Assembly: GCA_028583685.1 (NCBI GenBank)
Contig: JAMXIF010001178.1
Span: forward strand, 6,528,189-6,592,188
Length of the DNA stretch: 64,000 bases
Direction: 5' to 3'
Source of the DNA: Petaurus breviceps papuanus
Taxonomy: Eukaryota; Chordata; Mammalia; Diprotodontia; Petauridae
The position numbers and the translations under genes are program-made. Positions 1 through 10,800 of this stretch are shown here, piece by piece. The notes below the pieces were generated by a model that saw only the letters and a program-made list of their open reading frames with translations, was not told the DNA's origin and ran no database searches. The number at the start of each line of letters is the position of its first letter. The first letter of the stretch is position 1.

Positions 1-60
1 CTGGATGAAGTCAGAATGCTTGGATTTGAGTCCTGGTTTTCCTACTTAATATTCATCACT

Positions 61-283
61 GGCAGAGAAGCATCATGGGATAGACAGATGACCAAAGACA
101 GGAGGATCTGGGTTCAAATCCTGCTTCTGATACATTCTGCCTTGTGACTGGACAAGTCACTTAACTTCTCAGTGACCCAGGCAACTCTCTAAGATTTTAA
201 GTCACAGATTAGCATCTGAGCTATATTAGTACAGGTTTCCTCACTCTTAGCTCCTTACTCTGATGGAAATCACAAGTCCAGTC
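61..283 (+). mobile_element. CORE-SINE (MIR-like, marsupial type)
   Basis: A tRNA-like head (aggaggatctgggttcaaat) is followed by the core motif 'caagtcacttaacttctcag', the 'gcaactctctaag' segment and a tail near 'gaaatcacaagtccag'. The same layout recurs at 12755-12990, so this is one interspersed family. It is diverged and therefore old. Confidence 0.65.
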
Positions 284-295
284 AAAAAAGAATAA

Positions 296-510
296 TAATG
301 GTCATGATAGGCATTTATGCAGTGATATACAAATAGGTGTCTCCCTTTGTGTAATGACCCTTTGAGTTAGATGATAAAACTTTTATCTCCATTTTATAAA
401 TTATAAAACTGAAGCTTGTAGATTAACTTGACCAGGGCCAGCACAGCTAGCAGGTCTTGCAAATGGGAGTGAAAACCAGGTCTCCAGCATTCCATCTGCC
501 ATTGCACCAC
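296..510 (-). mobile_element. MIR/THER1-type SINE, antisense
   Basis: Antisense MIR landmarks appear in order: a 'ctccattttataaattataaaactga' region, a degraded 'ccagggccagcacagctagc' core, then an 'aaaaccaggtctccagcattcc' head. The copy is strongly diverged. Confidence 0.55.
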
Positions 511-665
511 CAAAATATCTGACCTTAGGCAAATTAGTACACACCTACCCCCCATCTCTGCTATACCCTTACTTCCTTTGTGGCCTTGGGCAAATTGCTT
601 CAACCCGAAGGGGTTGGACTCAATGATACCTGAGGTGCCTTCCCCTTCAAGTTCTTTGATTCCAT

Positions 666-805
666 AAATGAATGTATGAATGAATGAACCATTGAACAAA
701 CATTTATGGATACTGTGCTGAGTGTTAGGGACACAAGTATAAAAGTGAGATTAGCTCCTGCTCTCAAGGGCTTACATTCTAAAGGAGGAGAAACAAAACA
801 AGTAG
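666..805 (-). mobile_element. L2 3' end, antisense
   Basis: The sequence reads as the reverse complement of the L2 terminus: 'gaatgaatgaaccattg', then 'aacaaacatttatgg', then a degraded 'gctcctgctctcaagggctt'. This is the usual antisense L2 signature. Confidence 0.6.
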
Positions 806-1643
806 GGAATTGGAGCCAAGGGAATAGAGTCCTGGTCTGGGAAATCCTAAGGATGATGGCTGGATTGTTGTGACCTTTCCAAAAGTGTTCACTTGATCAC
901 TGTCCCCATAGCAAGAGGTGGGATTGGGGAGAACTGGGTGGGATGATCCTCAGTTATTAAACTCTTAGAAGCTTAAATCCCTGGGTGGCATTAAAGGAAG
1001 GACTCTGTCCAAGTTAATTTTCATTTCCCTAAATGAGGGAACAGCATAAGGTGCAGACTGATGCAAATGCTTGGCCTTCCTGCCTACTAGCTAGAGTTGG
1101 AGCTCATGAAACCCAGTGAAATGGTAGGCGTAGCATACAGATTTCCTACACAAAGAACAATTCTGTGTAAATAATTTCTGTGGTTTACATCAGAATTCTC
1201 TGAGATATTTATAACCTTCTATTCACACAAAAAAGCCCCAGCAGTCAGGTGGCACAGGACCCTTGGAGAAATAGAAAGCAGCAACATCAGAGCAGCAAGA
1301 AGGGGTCTCAGAGTGCAAGCCAGAAGCCAGCTGCCCCACCTCCCTGGGCTCTCTTGAGCTTTTTGAAGAGGAAGTACTCCCAATTTCACTAGGGGAAGAA
1401 TGGAAGTAGAGATTAAGGAAGTAGGAGTTTCCCAAGGGCCTGTATAAGTACAAACTAGTGTGAATAGGTGCTTTTAGACTAAAGCAGGCAGCCTCTTCAT
1501 GCCTTCTTGGTTCAGCATACTTAATAGAACTTGTAGATCCTGCAGGCCACCCCATATTCTTCTCTTCTCAGTGAGAAAGTAAATAAATTCGGTCAAGGTA
1601 CCTATTTCCATAAGGTAATCAGATGACACCTACTTGACATTCA
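806..1643. other. Intronic sequence, no feature recognised
   Basis: I see no clear repeat family, exon or RNA gene here. A 110-codon minus frame at 1223-1555 has no recognisable motif and looks like chance. Confidence 0.5.
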
Positions 1644-1850
1644 TTTAGAATCTTAGAACTGGGGGCTTTAAAGTCCTTCACTTCCCTTCTAGGCCCCTCT
1701 TTTTACAAGGAAACTTGTAAAAATTTCTAGGAAAGTTACTGAGGAAACTCAGACAAGGGGAGGCAGTACATTCGTGCCCAAAGTCCTATAGATCCTCAGT
1801 AGCAGAGTAGGGCCCAGACTAGTGTGCTTTCCATTGAGCTTGGGTTGCAT
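1644..1850 (-). mobile_element. MIR/THER1-type SINE, antisense
   Basis: 'ttagaatcttagaactgggggc' opens an antisense MIR tail. It is followed by a degraded 'gaggaaactcagacaaggggaggc', the 'gcagagtagggcccagactag' head region and 'tgctttccattgagctt'. Confidence 0.6.
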
Positions 1851-1855
1851 TTTGT

Positions 1856-2245
1856 ACAACACACTTTGATTTTCAATATGTTTTCACATCTGGTCTCTTT
1901 TCTCATTTGTTCCCCACAACTCCTATTGAGGGTGGGCAGGTTTTCTTTTTTATTTATTTTTTAAAATTTTTATTATTTTTTAAAATTTATTTTTAGTTTT
2001 CTACATTCATTTCCCAAAGATTTTGAGTTACAGATTTTCTTCCCATCTCTCCCATACCCCCCACCCCAAGATGGTAAGCATACTGAATACCCCTTCCCCC
2101 AATCATGGGCAGATTTTCTTACCCCATTTTACAGAGGAGCAAATTGTGGCTTAGAAAATTTAAATAATTTTCTTGTGGTCATACAGCTAGTTAGTAGTGA
2201 AACCAGTTCTTCTGACTTGGAGCCTAGAATGCTTTCCTGTAATGC
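1856..2245 (-). mobile_element. MIR/THER1 copy split by an L1 insertion
   Basis: The left part (1856-1947) and right part (2107-2245) form one antisense MIR. 'tttcacatctggtctcttt' and 'ccccattttacagaggagc' are followed by 'catacagctagttagtag' and 'ttcttctgacttggagcc'. The 1948-2106 L1 piece with its target-site duplication interrupts it. Confidence 0.6.
1948..2106 (-). mobile_element. 5'-truncated L1/HAL1 3' end, antisense, with TSD
   Basis: An A/T-rich antisense tail runs into 'cattcatttcccaaagattttgagttac', a 3'UTR that matches the 3' end of the HAL1 at 29.45 kb. The flanks 1934-1947 (gggcaggttttctt) and 2107-2120 (gggcagattttctt) are a 14-base target-site duplication with one mismatch. 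This is a severely 5'-truncated retrotransposition event. Confidence 0.75.
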
Positions 2246-2980
2246 ATGCTGCTATCCATGTTGTGCACTCCCTCCAAAAATAGGGTCAATGTAAGAAGCC
2301 AGATATCTGCATTCTTTAGGAGCAGGTAGAGTTTGGAAGGCAAACAGATTCAGGCACTCTACCATACTTCTCTTAAATAAGTAATTTCTAAACACTTGGA
2401 TACTTGATTTTGTAAGGGAAAGCTTTACTTTTTCTGTTAGCCGCATTCATCACAGATAATATGTATCATTGTTACTTTAAGAAAGAAAGGAGAGGGCATA
2501 ATGTAAGGTTGAAACAGCATTTTCCAAGCTCAATTCATAACTCATTCCTCATTCATCCTCAGCCCAGGGTCATGCCACTACCCACTAGTGGTCAAAAAAG
2601 TCATTGCAATAAAGAAAAAGCAGAGCTCATCAGGTGAATTAAGGTTAAGAAAGAACCATATGCAAGGGAATATGAGAAAGATTATGGGGGTAGAGTCAAA
2701 AGAATTTGGCAACCACTTCCTTATAGGGGGTGAGAAAGAAAGAAAAGGCAGCTGATTCCCAAGTTTTTGAGGCGGGGTGCCTAGGTGGTTGGTGGGACAA
2801 TACATGATAGAGAGAAGGGTGAAGATCTTTTTGCTGGAGGTGACAGTACTCTCTCACTGTCCCCTCATTTATCCTTAGCTGATCCCCAAGACAAATGAGG
2901 AAATAGTGAAAGTGTACCTATTGCCCCAAATCATATCCCAAATACTGAAAGAACTGGCCAATATGGTCCCAAGCTACCGG
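2246..2980. other. Intronic sequence, no feature recognised
   Basis: Nothing is supported beyond short chance frames. I see no splice-flanked exon and no clear repeat. Confidence 0.45.
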
Positions 2981-3145
2981 TTTTTTTTTCTTTTTTGTGT
3001 GTTTTGTTTTGTTTTGTCATTTTATTTTAAAATGAACATTTACTTTTTCTCCCATTCATCTACCCTTAATTTAAAACAAAAAATAAAAATCTTTGTAACA
3101 AATATGCATATGTATACATATACATAGTCAAACAAAACATCATCT
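2981..3145 (-). mobile_element. L1 3'UTR fragment, antisense
   Basis: A T-rich run (reverse of a poly-A tail) is followed by 'aaatgaacatttactttt' and 'taatttaaaacaaaaaataaaaatc', ending near 'tacatatacatagtcaaac'. This is the pattern of marsupial L1 3'UTRs read backwards. It is 5'-truncated. Confidence 0.55.
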
Positions 3146-3160
3146 ATATCTATTGCTTTC

Positions 3161-4185
3161 AATGATCTATTCATTTATTAAGTGCTTATTACACACCAGG
3201 TGTCACACTCAATGCTGTGGATAAAAGAAAAAGGGAGAATAAAAAGCCCCTGCCCTCAAAGAACTTAAATGCTAAGGAAGAAAATATATACGTACAAGCA
3301 ATTCTCGCTTTATGGAAATGGACCATTTTGCAGACCTCTGTGTAATTTTATGTAACGTGAATTTCCCCTCAAATGTGAGACCAAGGACAAAGAAGCAAGA
3401 GCAAGGGGAGGAGGGGGTGGGGACAGGGCCAATCATGGAGTGGGGGTGGGGGGTAGATAGACATGGACACAGACAGGGACAGACAGGAGTTAGGTGAAGA
3501 GGAGGGTCAGACTAAGGGGAGGGGCAGCTGGAGCAGAGCAAAGGTCTCTCTCAGGGCTGGAGGTCTGAAATGAAGTCCTTGATAATCCAGCACATTTCCT
3601 CCATTCTTTTGCTTTCACTTGGAGAGGTTTTTTTTTGGGGGGGGGGTGTTTTGGTGGGAGTGGTGGAAGGCCTGGAGCTCCAAGAATGGAGGGGGAGAGA
3701 GAGAGAGCAGTATTGTACAGTAAAGTTAATATAAGCAGTTTTTTTGGAATGTGATTTTCTAATTCTTTATTCAAAGTTGAATTTGCGCAAGTGAGAACTG
3801 TGTAGTTACACATTGGTACCTACAAGATACACAGAAAATAAATGGAAGGTAGTCTCAGAGGGAAAGGTACTAGCATCTGGGGTAACCAGGACAGGCCCCT
3901 GCAAAAGATGATACTTGCTGAGTCTTGAAGGAAACTGTGGACTCAAAGAGGCAGAAGAGTTGAAAGGGAAAAAAGATGTGGAGATGGAAGGTGGGAAGTC
4001 ATGTGTGAGGAATGACAAGGAGACTGACCCTACGAGCATGTGGAAGGGGGCCAAGTATAAAGGAGACTGGAAAGGTAGGAAGGGACCTGGGTGTGAAAAG
4101 CTTGAAATGCCAAATGGGGCCTTTATTTTGACATGAAGAATCTATATTGTAAGTAACACAAAGAGAGTCAGCTGGCAGGTGTACA
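3161..4185 (-). mobile_element. L2 3' region, antisense, split by a DNA transposon
   Basis: The left arm (3161-3294) reads as antisense L2 terminus: 'ttcatttattaagtgcttatt', then 'gcccctgccctcaaagaactt'. The right arm (3803-about 4185) continues with 'gagtcttgaaggaaactg' and 'aaagcttgaaatgccaaatgg'. The two arms were one element before the 3295-3802 insertion. Confidence 0.6.
3295..3802. mobile_element. Non-autonomous Tc1/mariner-Tigger-like DNA transposon
   Basis: The left end is caagcaattctcgctt. The right end, read in reverse complement, is cacagttctcacttgcgc. These form imperfect terminal inverted repeats sharing a ttctc(g/a)ctt core. TA flanks both ends (3293-3294 and 3803-3804), and the L2 sequence joins up if the element is removed. 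At 508 bases it has no transposase frame, so it is a miniature or deleted derivative. The interior is G-rich, with a G run near 3640. The family assignment is inferred from the TIRs and the TA target. Confidence 0.65.
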
Positions 4186-4599
4186 TGGCTTATAGGGTGT
4201 TACCAACAATAGCTTGTGCTCAAGAAGTGGCAGAAAAGAAGGCAGGCCACTCATCTAGCAAGAGCAAAGAAGAACAGACAGACAGCTTGAGCATTGCAGG
4301 GGTTTCCACCAAAGAGGGAAAGAACCAGAGGAAAGCTTCCAGGGCTTGGGGTAAAGCTCCAAGGAGGATTCATGGGAGGACAAGGATAAGGATTGCACAG
4401 TATAGGGAGGTGTAGTGCCACTGGAAGACATACAGACATCAATGAGATCATGGGGCCTTTGATGTAACAACAGTAATACTATCTGTTCTCTATCTGCATG
4501 TGAAAACCATGCAAGATCTCATCTGAATCAGTTTGATTCCTGTAAATGAGCACATTCTGTAATTCTTAAGATCTCTGATGTAAAAAAACCCACACTGAC
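4186..4599. other. Intronic sequence, probably further degraded L2
   Basis: The purine-rich composition resembles the neighbouring antisense L2, but I cannot name specific landmarks. Overlapping short frames on both strands are compositional. Confidence 0.35.
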
Positions 4600-4768
4600 T
4601 AGGAAAGCAATTCTGAGGCTGTGTGACCAGGAGAAGCTGCTGAACCTCTCTGAACCCCCAGTTTCCATGACTGTAAAATGAGTATTCTATGATTCCTCGC
4701 TCTTTCCTTCAGAGAGTTGTTGTGAGGAAAGTGATTTCTTTACCATAAAGCATTATGTAAATACGACT
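4600..4768 (+). mobile_element. MIR/THER1-type SINE
   Basis: Core 'gaggctgtgtgaccaggag' is followed by 'aacctctctgaacccccag', 'ctgtaaaatgagtattc' and the 3' part 'gttgttgtgaggaaag ... cattatgtaaatac'. This is a sense MIR without its 5' head. Confidence 0.7.
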
Positions 4769-5496
4769 GGGGCTTAAGATGTCCATAAGTGCAAAAGAGA
4801 GGTTCAGACTTTGTTATATAAAATGTTATGTTAATTTGCAAGTTTGTGTGTCAGAAAAGAAGTGTGGTTGTCCAAAATTCTGGTTCCCATTCCAAATCCA
4901 TGGCATAGTTGCTGTCTGCCCCAGGGCTAAGAGGAGACATTATCTGCATACCCACCCCAATTTGTGAACTGCCTAGGGTCTTGCTTTTTTTAAATGACAA
5001 CAGCTGGTGGCTGCCATTATGAGGCGTTCTCTTTATTCCTCCTTTCTCCCTGCCCTTCACACAATTGACTTTCTCCGTGTGTCCTTCCTCTCTTTGGTTT
5101 TCCTGAACACTAGAGATGAAGAAAACTATCAAGCTCCAGGGAAAAAGAAATACTTTTAAGAATTAGGCTATAAGAAGAACTATCTTGCTGAGCTCAAATC
5201 TGCTTAATGAACCCCAGAAGTTAAGATGAGATGCTCATAAAAGGAGGAATTAAGTCTCTACCTGCAGATTTGTGATGGTGGCTCTGGAGGGTCCCCATTC
5301 GCTTGGGGGCTCTGCTATAGCATTAGTATAACTTGATATATGCCTATTTGACTAAACAGTGTTGGTGTTTATTTAAACATGCTTTTTCTTCTTTTTCATT
5401 TGAGGCACTATGGTGTAGTAGGTAGATCACTGGAATGATAGACAAGAAACCTGCCATGACCAGCTGTAAAGGCTATTTCTTCCCTGGGTTATAGTA
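4769..5496. other. Intronic sequence with a possible MIR head
   Basis: Most of this stretch is unique. At about 5402-5458, 'actatggtgtagtaggtag ... caagaaacc' resembles a MIR 5' head. I see no exon. Confidence 0.4.
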
Positions 5497-6110
5497 TTCA
5501 TTCAGCAAACATATATTAGATTCTACTATGTACCAGACTCTGTGCTAAGCACTGAGGATACAAAGATTAAAAATAAAAGTTCCTGCCTTATAGTCTGTTG
5601 GGAAACAATATGTACATAAAAAATTAAATACAAAATACTTTCTGAGGAAAGGACACAAAGAACTGGAGGGAATCCCAAAAGGCCTCCTGTAGGAGGAGGC
5701 CTTTAAGTGATCATGTGGGGTAAAGTTGAGGAAGGAGGACATTGAGGCATTGTGGACAGCATGTACTGTCTAGAACTGGGGGATGGAAGGTCATGTACTG
5801 AGAACAACAAACAAGTCAGTTTGACTTGAACATTGTGTATGTAGAACATGTTGTGGAGTAAACCTGAACAGGTAGAACATAATTGGACTATGAAAGGCTT
5901 TAAAAAGTCAAAGAAATACATTTGTATTTTATTCTAGAGATAATAAGGAGCCTTGAACTTGAACTTTTTGAATAAGAGACACATGATCAGACCTGTGTTT
6001 TAAAAGTATCAATTTGGAAGCTATGTGAAGGATAGAGCCTGGAGGCAGGGAGACTAAAGGTTGTGGCAGGAAATGAATGATTTGCTGAACCCAGAATGGT
6101 GGCCATAGAG
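5497..6110 (-). mobile_element. L2 3' region, antisense
   Basis: Antisense L2 landmarks run in order: 'ttcattcagcaaacatat', 'ctgtgctaagcactgagg', 'gttcctgccttatagtctg', then 'aggctttaaaaagtc' and 'gacacatgatcagacctgtg'. About 600 bases are retained, with high divergence. Confidence 0.65.
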
Positions 6111-7560
6111 TTGAAGAGAAGGGGTGTGTTGGAGGTGGATTGGGGCAGTGGAATGAGGGCCAGGGGCTGGGGAAAAGGGGGGTGAGTGTGCAGAAAACAT
6201 AAGCATTGAGAATGAGGATGAGGATGTCCCCACTTTAAATAGGGAAGTTAAGAAGAGGGAAAGGTTTGGGGAAGATGATGAACTCAGTCTGGAGCCTGTT
6301 GAGTTTGAGTTCCTTCCAAGGAAGGCCCTGTTTTACCAACTGAGGTGCTGAAGAAGAGCTATATAGGTGGCCTCTTCTCTTGCCATGCCTACCAGCCCCT
6401 ACTGTAGCTGTGTGACCTGGGGTATGTCCCTTAACTCCTAGACACAATTTCCTCGTTGTAGATTGGAGTTTTGACTGACTCTCCTCCCTCCGCAAATGTG
6501 CTGAGTGGCAGCTCAGCTTTTTCTCTTTTACAGTCACTAGACCTGAGCTGTAGCACTCTGATCAGTTCATAACTTTCCAGGACAGTGCCACAGATGCCCC
6601 ATTTGAAAAGAGGAAAGGACTGATCTTGGTTAAACAGGGGACAAAGCCATATTAGACAACTATGAAAGTAAGGTTTATAAAGCAAAGTCCATCTGTTGGC
6701 TGTGTGACATGAAAGATGTCACCCTTTATACAAAATAAACTATCTGACAATTCCCACTGAGAAGCAAGGGGAGAAAATGTATCCTCAAATGAGACAGAGA
6801 AGCTGCAGGTTTTTCTTAGCTTATGGGTGAAATGATGCTGCCATTAGTAAAGCCTCGTGTACTGACCCTCCTGTTCAGAATAGGTCGTTCTTTCCGCTGT
6901 CTCCACCCTCACTGGGTGCCCTCCAAATCGCTTTCTGCTCTCTCTTTCTTTCTTTCTTACTCTCCTGGGTTCGACCTAGTCTGTTGTCACTGTTCATTTG
7001 TCCCTCCCTCCTTCCTTCCCTCCCCAGCCTTCCCTTGTGTTTGGCTCCCACTTTGATCTTTTAGAGGCATTGCTCCTTCCCAGCACTTACCTGGGCAATG
7101 AATCACCTCCTTTTTGTTCAGAACCTAAGTGCTCTTCCTCTACCCTGGCACCTTTTATCTGCTTATGGAATTTCATTAGCTTCCTGTTATAATAGAACCT
7201 GCATCTATGTGCTGATGCTGAAATGAATTTGAATTAGTTAATAGCATTTGTTCTCCCATCCCCCACACTCAGGCATGTTTTCCTGTGTCTTGGGTGCAAA
7301 ATTAGAATCATCCTTGTTACTGAAAAGTATGAAATAAGAAAAAGACATTTGATGTTTAAGAAGAACACCTTAGTTAAGAATGTATCTGAAATCCAATGAA
7401 CATTTTGTCTCTGGGCTGTGGGCTAGAAATTCAAGAACTAATTGAGGGCAGGAATATGGAAAGAATGCAGAAAATTAGTCAGCTTTGTTTTCTCCTATTA
7501 AAATATGACTGTAACTGACTAGATGGGAAATGAAAGCAATTAACTAGCTCTCCAGCCCTG
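6111..7560. other. Mostly unique intronic sequence
   Basis: A short MIR-like core lies at 6395-6480 (agctgtgtgacctggggta). A pyrimidine-rich simple stretch lies at 6938-7028 (ctctctttctttctttctt and ccctccctccttccttccc). Otherwise nothing is recognised. Confidence 0.45.
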
Positions 7561-8728
7561 AAAAAAAAAAAAGCTGTCATCCAAGCAAATAAAGGGAAAT
7601 TCTTTCAAATTAAGGTTTTAGAGAAAAGAAAAGCACTAAATTTGGTCAGCCTGCTGACCCATCTGCTGGCCAGCATCAGAAATGCCAGCTGCACTGCTTG
7701 AACTCTGCATGCTGAAGCAGAGCTCTGGTAACTGTGCTGAGCATTCTAGAGGAAGATCTTTCTAGTCAGTTCCAAGTTTTCTTCTGTATTATAGTGTGGT
7801 CTGAAAGAGTGTTTGCTTGCAGATCTCCCAACATATCATTTATAGAAGAGAACTGGGCCAGAAAAAGAGGCAGGGTTAGAGAACACTCTACTTGGAGACA
7901 AAGCTAAGGCTCCCTACTGACTCTACCACTTATCTGGGGAGCCTCAGTCACTTCATCTTTCAGGGCTTCTGGGCTCCTCCTCTCAAAAACAGCCTGGATG
8001 ACCTTAGGGAATCTTGTAAGCCTGAGAGACTCTGATCCTAAGACCCCCCACCCCACACCCCCCCAAAAAAAACAGTGATGGGCTGGGAAAAGTTGACAAA
8101 ATTGAAACCCAGGCTAGTTAGGTAAAGGATTCAAGCAGCTAGTGGGTTAACAGGATCCTGGGTTTCAAGAGTCCCCTACCAGCATCTTTTTTCCACTGCA
8201 CCAGCCACCTTTTTCTACCTCTTCACCCTCTTAGCCAGCTAATCAGCAGGATATAGAGGATGGGCCTTTATGCTTTAGCTAGTTGCCAGGAGTGCTAACC
8301 TCTCTTTTTCAAGTGACTGTATTTTGGTAGTCTGTTTTTTTGGTAACAATTTTCAGGTAGTCTGTATTTTGGTAACAATTCAATTTCAGTGAGTGGATTC
8401 ATTTGGAATCACAGAAGGTCAGTAAGTTGAACATGATATAAATATATCAAGAGTCCTCCCATTTCAGGAGGAGGAATCTTGCCAGTGTCTTAGATGAATT
8501 AAGAAAACTGCACTGTAATATGTAGGTATTTTTTCAGGTAAAGTACAGGGTAGCAGTTTGCAGAATATTTTGTAGCAAAGGGAAACCATCTGAAATACAT
8601 TTAATTATCTAGCCCATATCTATGTCTGCTACCTGAAGTGTTGCTATATTGAAAAATAACTTTGTATTTTTTTTCTCCTGATTTGGTTTAGAGTGGCCCT
8701 TAGCTCACATTTTTTCTTTCTTACTCAG
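7561..8728. other. Unique intronic sequence upstream of the exon
   Basis: I see no confident repeat. An A-rich block at 7561-7650 (aagcaaataaagggaaattc) is non-repetitive and could be conserved. A short near-duplication lies at 8318-8386. A C-run/A-run junction is at 8045-8071. Confidence 0.4.
8318..8386 (+). repeat. Short local direct duplication
   Basis: The block 'gtattttggtagtctg...ttggtaacaatttt' is followed at once by 'ggtagtctgtattttggtaacaatt'. It is a tandem partial duplication of about 30 bases with small differences. Confidence 0.6.
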
Positions 8729-8806
8729 GTGACAGATCATGCCACCACTGCCCTCCTTCACTACCAGTTGCCTCAGATGCCAGATGTTGTGGTCAGGTCC
8801 TTCATG
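8729..8806 (+). CDS. MED27: MED27, penultimate coding exon
   Basis: This exon is part of Mediator subunit 27, a component of the nuclear Mediator complex that links transcription activators to RNA polymerase II. The 78 bases encode 26 residues beginning VTDHATTALLHYQLP and ending VVVRSFM. As I recall the human protein, they match it exactly. It is flanked by a good acceptor (ttcttactcag) and a consensus donor (ATG|gtaagt), both in phase 0, so the frame runs straight into the exon at 10666. In the 311-residue human protein it would cover about residues 242-267. The start codon and earlier exons lie outside the window. Conservation this complete argues for a live gene rather than a pseudogene. 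Confidence 0.96.
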
Positions 8807-10665
8807 GTAAGTGGCCTTAGCATAAAATTCCTTTCACTGACACATCCAAATTGGTAACAACAGCAATAGTAAGAGAGTAGCTTGAAAGGTAGCTTTTGCT
8901 GCTTCCTTCTATCTTCAGATGACTTAGGAGTCTCAAACCAGAAAATGGGGCCTCTCATTTACCATTGATGAGAAATGTACAATTTCCAGGTCTTACCCAT
9001 GATTGCTGAATAAGAGGGAGAATTAGGATAGATTTTCCAAGACACTAACTTAAAATTTCCCAGGTTAAGCCTTTGTTTTATATAGAATTGAAACTTAGAC
9101 TGTGAAACAACTATTGGATAGGCTACATGTTTAAGTACCTGCTATTTGGTTTATGTTAAACAACTGGTTTGACTGATTTTTTGACTGAATTGACCAGTTG
9201 TTCTAACATCTTGTTAGCACAGCCTCACTCCCACAGCATCTGGCCCCATCATCATTAAGCAGAGTTAAATTCTTTTTTCCCTACATATTAGAAAAGTTGG
9301 CCCTGAAAGAACATAGTCCAGGCTCTTATCTGTCAGGACTTACCTTTGAATGAGGTTCTTCATCCCTAAATAAATGTTGGCAGCTGGGTGGGATAGTTTT
9401 TGTCCAGTTCATGTAAAAATATGTGCCTGAAATTAAGGTTTGGAAACCAGTGGTATGTTTAAAAGTCACAGACCCCTTTAATCAGTTGACTAAAGCAGAG
9501 AGTTGACAGTTTGAAGTGAAAACTTCATTTTGGATGGAAATGAGTGATAACCCTAAGCCTGGCTTGTCTAAGTTTACTGTTTCCCTGGAGTGACCTGCCT
9601 TTGGGCTTTTAGAAAATGTAATTTTTACATGAGGGAAGATAAGCTTCCTCAAACTGAAGCAAACGTTAGCACTTGCATAGGACAGTTCAGCTTGTCCTTT
9701 TCCCCATGTCTGCTACTGATCTCCAAAGATCTAGTCCTTTTGAAGGAGAGCTATTGACTATCCAAGCTTTACCCCTTTGGAGGAGGCAGTGATGAAGATG
9801 GAAGGATTTGTATCAATAAACTCAGCTGACCTCCACTTCAGAGAACAATTTTCTCATATCGACTTAATTCAATGGGACTTGAAATGACGAGATTCATATG
9901 CACCCTTCACAGCAAGAACTCGCTTGCATGGATTTTTTTTTTTTAATAGTGAATCTCCTTGAGCTTAGAATTGAGTTATACAATTCTCATCCTTATTTAT
10001 GATGCTTGGAGGAACCCAGTGGAGAGAGCTGTATTCATGAACACTTAAATGTGTTAGTAGTTGCCTCTTATCACCTTATTTGGTGGTATCAGGGTAGCTG
10101 TGCCCTCAGTGTGTTAGGTCTTATTTTAGCCATGGAGACCAATGTGACCTCTGAAATCACATTAGAAAGAACGGTATGTTGACCTCTTTGGGAGAATTCC
10201 AAAATCTTAATTTATTCAAAGACTTCCCTTTTGAAGGCCTGTGACCACTTGTGGGCATAGCAGAAGAAAAAGGGAATCATTGTGTACATTACAAAGATTC
10301 AGAGCTCTGGAAATAAACTGTGGTTATGTAGGGTCCCTGATGATACATGAGACCTTGGATCATTATAACCCCTAAGAGAGAACACCTGCTATGTTTTTGT
10401 CTTGTTTTTCTTCCAGCACTACTTCCTATCCACAAGGTCCTTAGTTTGGGGGAAGTGAGGGGATTCTAACAGAACTGAAAATCAGCAATATTGTGACCTT
10501 GTGGTTTTCTGCATGCTTCTCTTTCTATACAATCACAGGATATCTTTTTGGGTCAAAGCCAACTTAAGTTCCCTGCCCTCAGCATCATTATGCTTGACAG
10601 GAAGGATGACATTGGAAGCATCCAGATCCAGTTTCTTTCATTTCTCTGTACACTTCTCTTTTTAG
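8807..10665 (+). other. MED27: MED27 last intron
   Basis: It runs from gtaagt to a pyrimidine-rich acceptor (cacttctctttttag). Repeat density is low: I see no confident SINE or LINE in it. A possible degraded DNA-transposon end lies near 9450-9490. Confidence 0.9.
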
Positions 10666-10800
10666 ACCTGGTTAAGAAGTTACATAAAGCTGTTCCAGGC
10701 TCCATGCCAGCGCTGCGGAAAGTTTTTGCAAGATGGCCTTCCTCCCACATGGAGGGATTTCCGAACCCTCGAAGCCTTCCATGACACCTGCAGACAGTAA
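10666..10800 (+). CDS. MED27: MED27, last coding exon and stop
   Basis: The 135 bases give 44 residues and a TAA stop (10798-10800). The peptide begins TWLRSYIKLFQAPC and ends EAFHDTCRQ, the MED27 C-terminus. A CQRC pair and a terminal HDTC are spaced like a small zinc-binding knuckle, a known feature of the conserved Med27 C-terminal region; metal binding here is inferred from those residues. The acceptor is cacttctctttttag. The joined 70 residues of the two exons are collinear with the last quarter of the human protein, with no frameshift or stop. The peptide also matches my recollection of the human sequence throughout. Confidence 0.97.
   Translation, partial: TWLRSYIKLFQAPCQRCGKFLQDGLPPTWRDFRTLEAFHDTCRQ

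Larger units (their letters stand above)
1..8728 (+). other. MED27: MED27 intron before the penultimate exon (partial)
   Basis: This stretch precedes the 3' splice site at 8728 (pyrimidine-rich tract, then ttactcag). It is intronic because the next coding exon starts in the middle of the MED27 protein and I find no upstream MED27 exon here. The preceding human exon should end in a YQVFQK-like peptide, which I do not see. The intron holds scattered MIR, L2 and L1 fragments and one DNA transposon, each listed separately. About 6.1-8.7 kb is mostly unique sequence. Confidence 0.85.

Noticed and set aside
9440-9490. MER5-like DNA transposon end (aaaccagtggtatg...cacagacccctttaat)
   Set aside because: Too short and without a partner inverted end.
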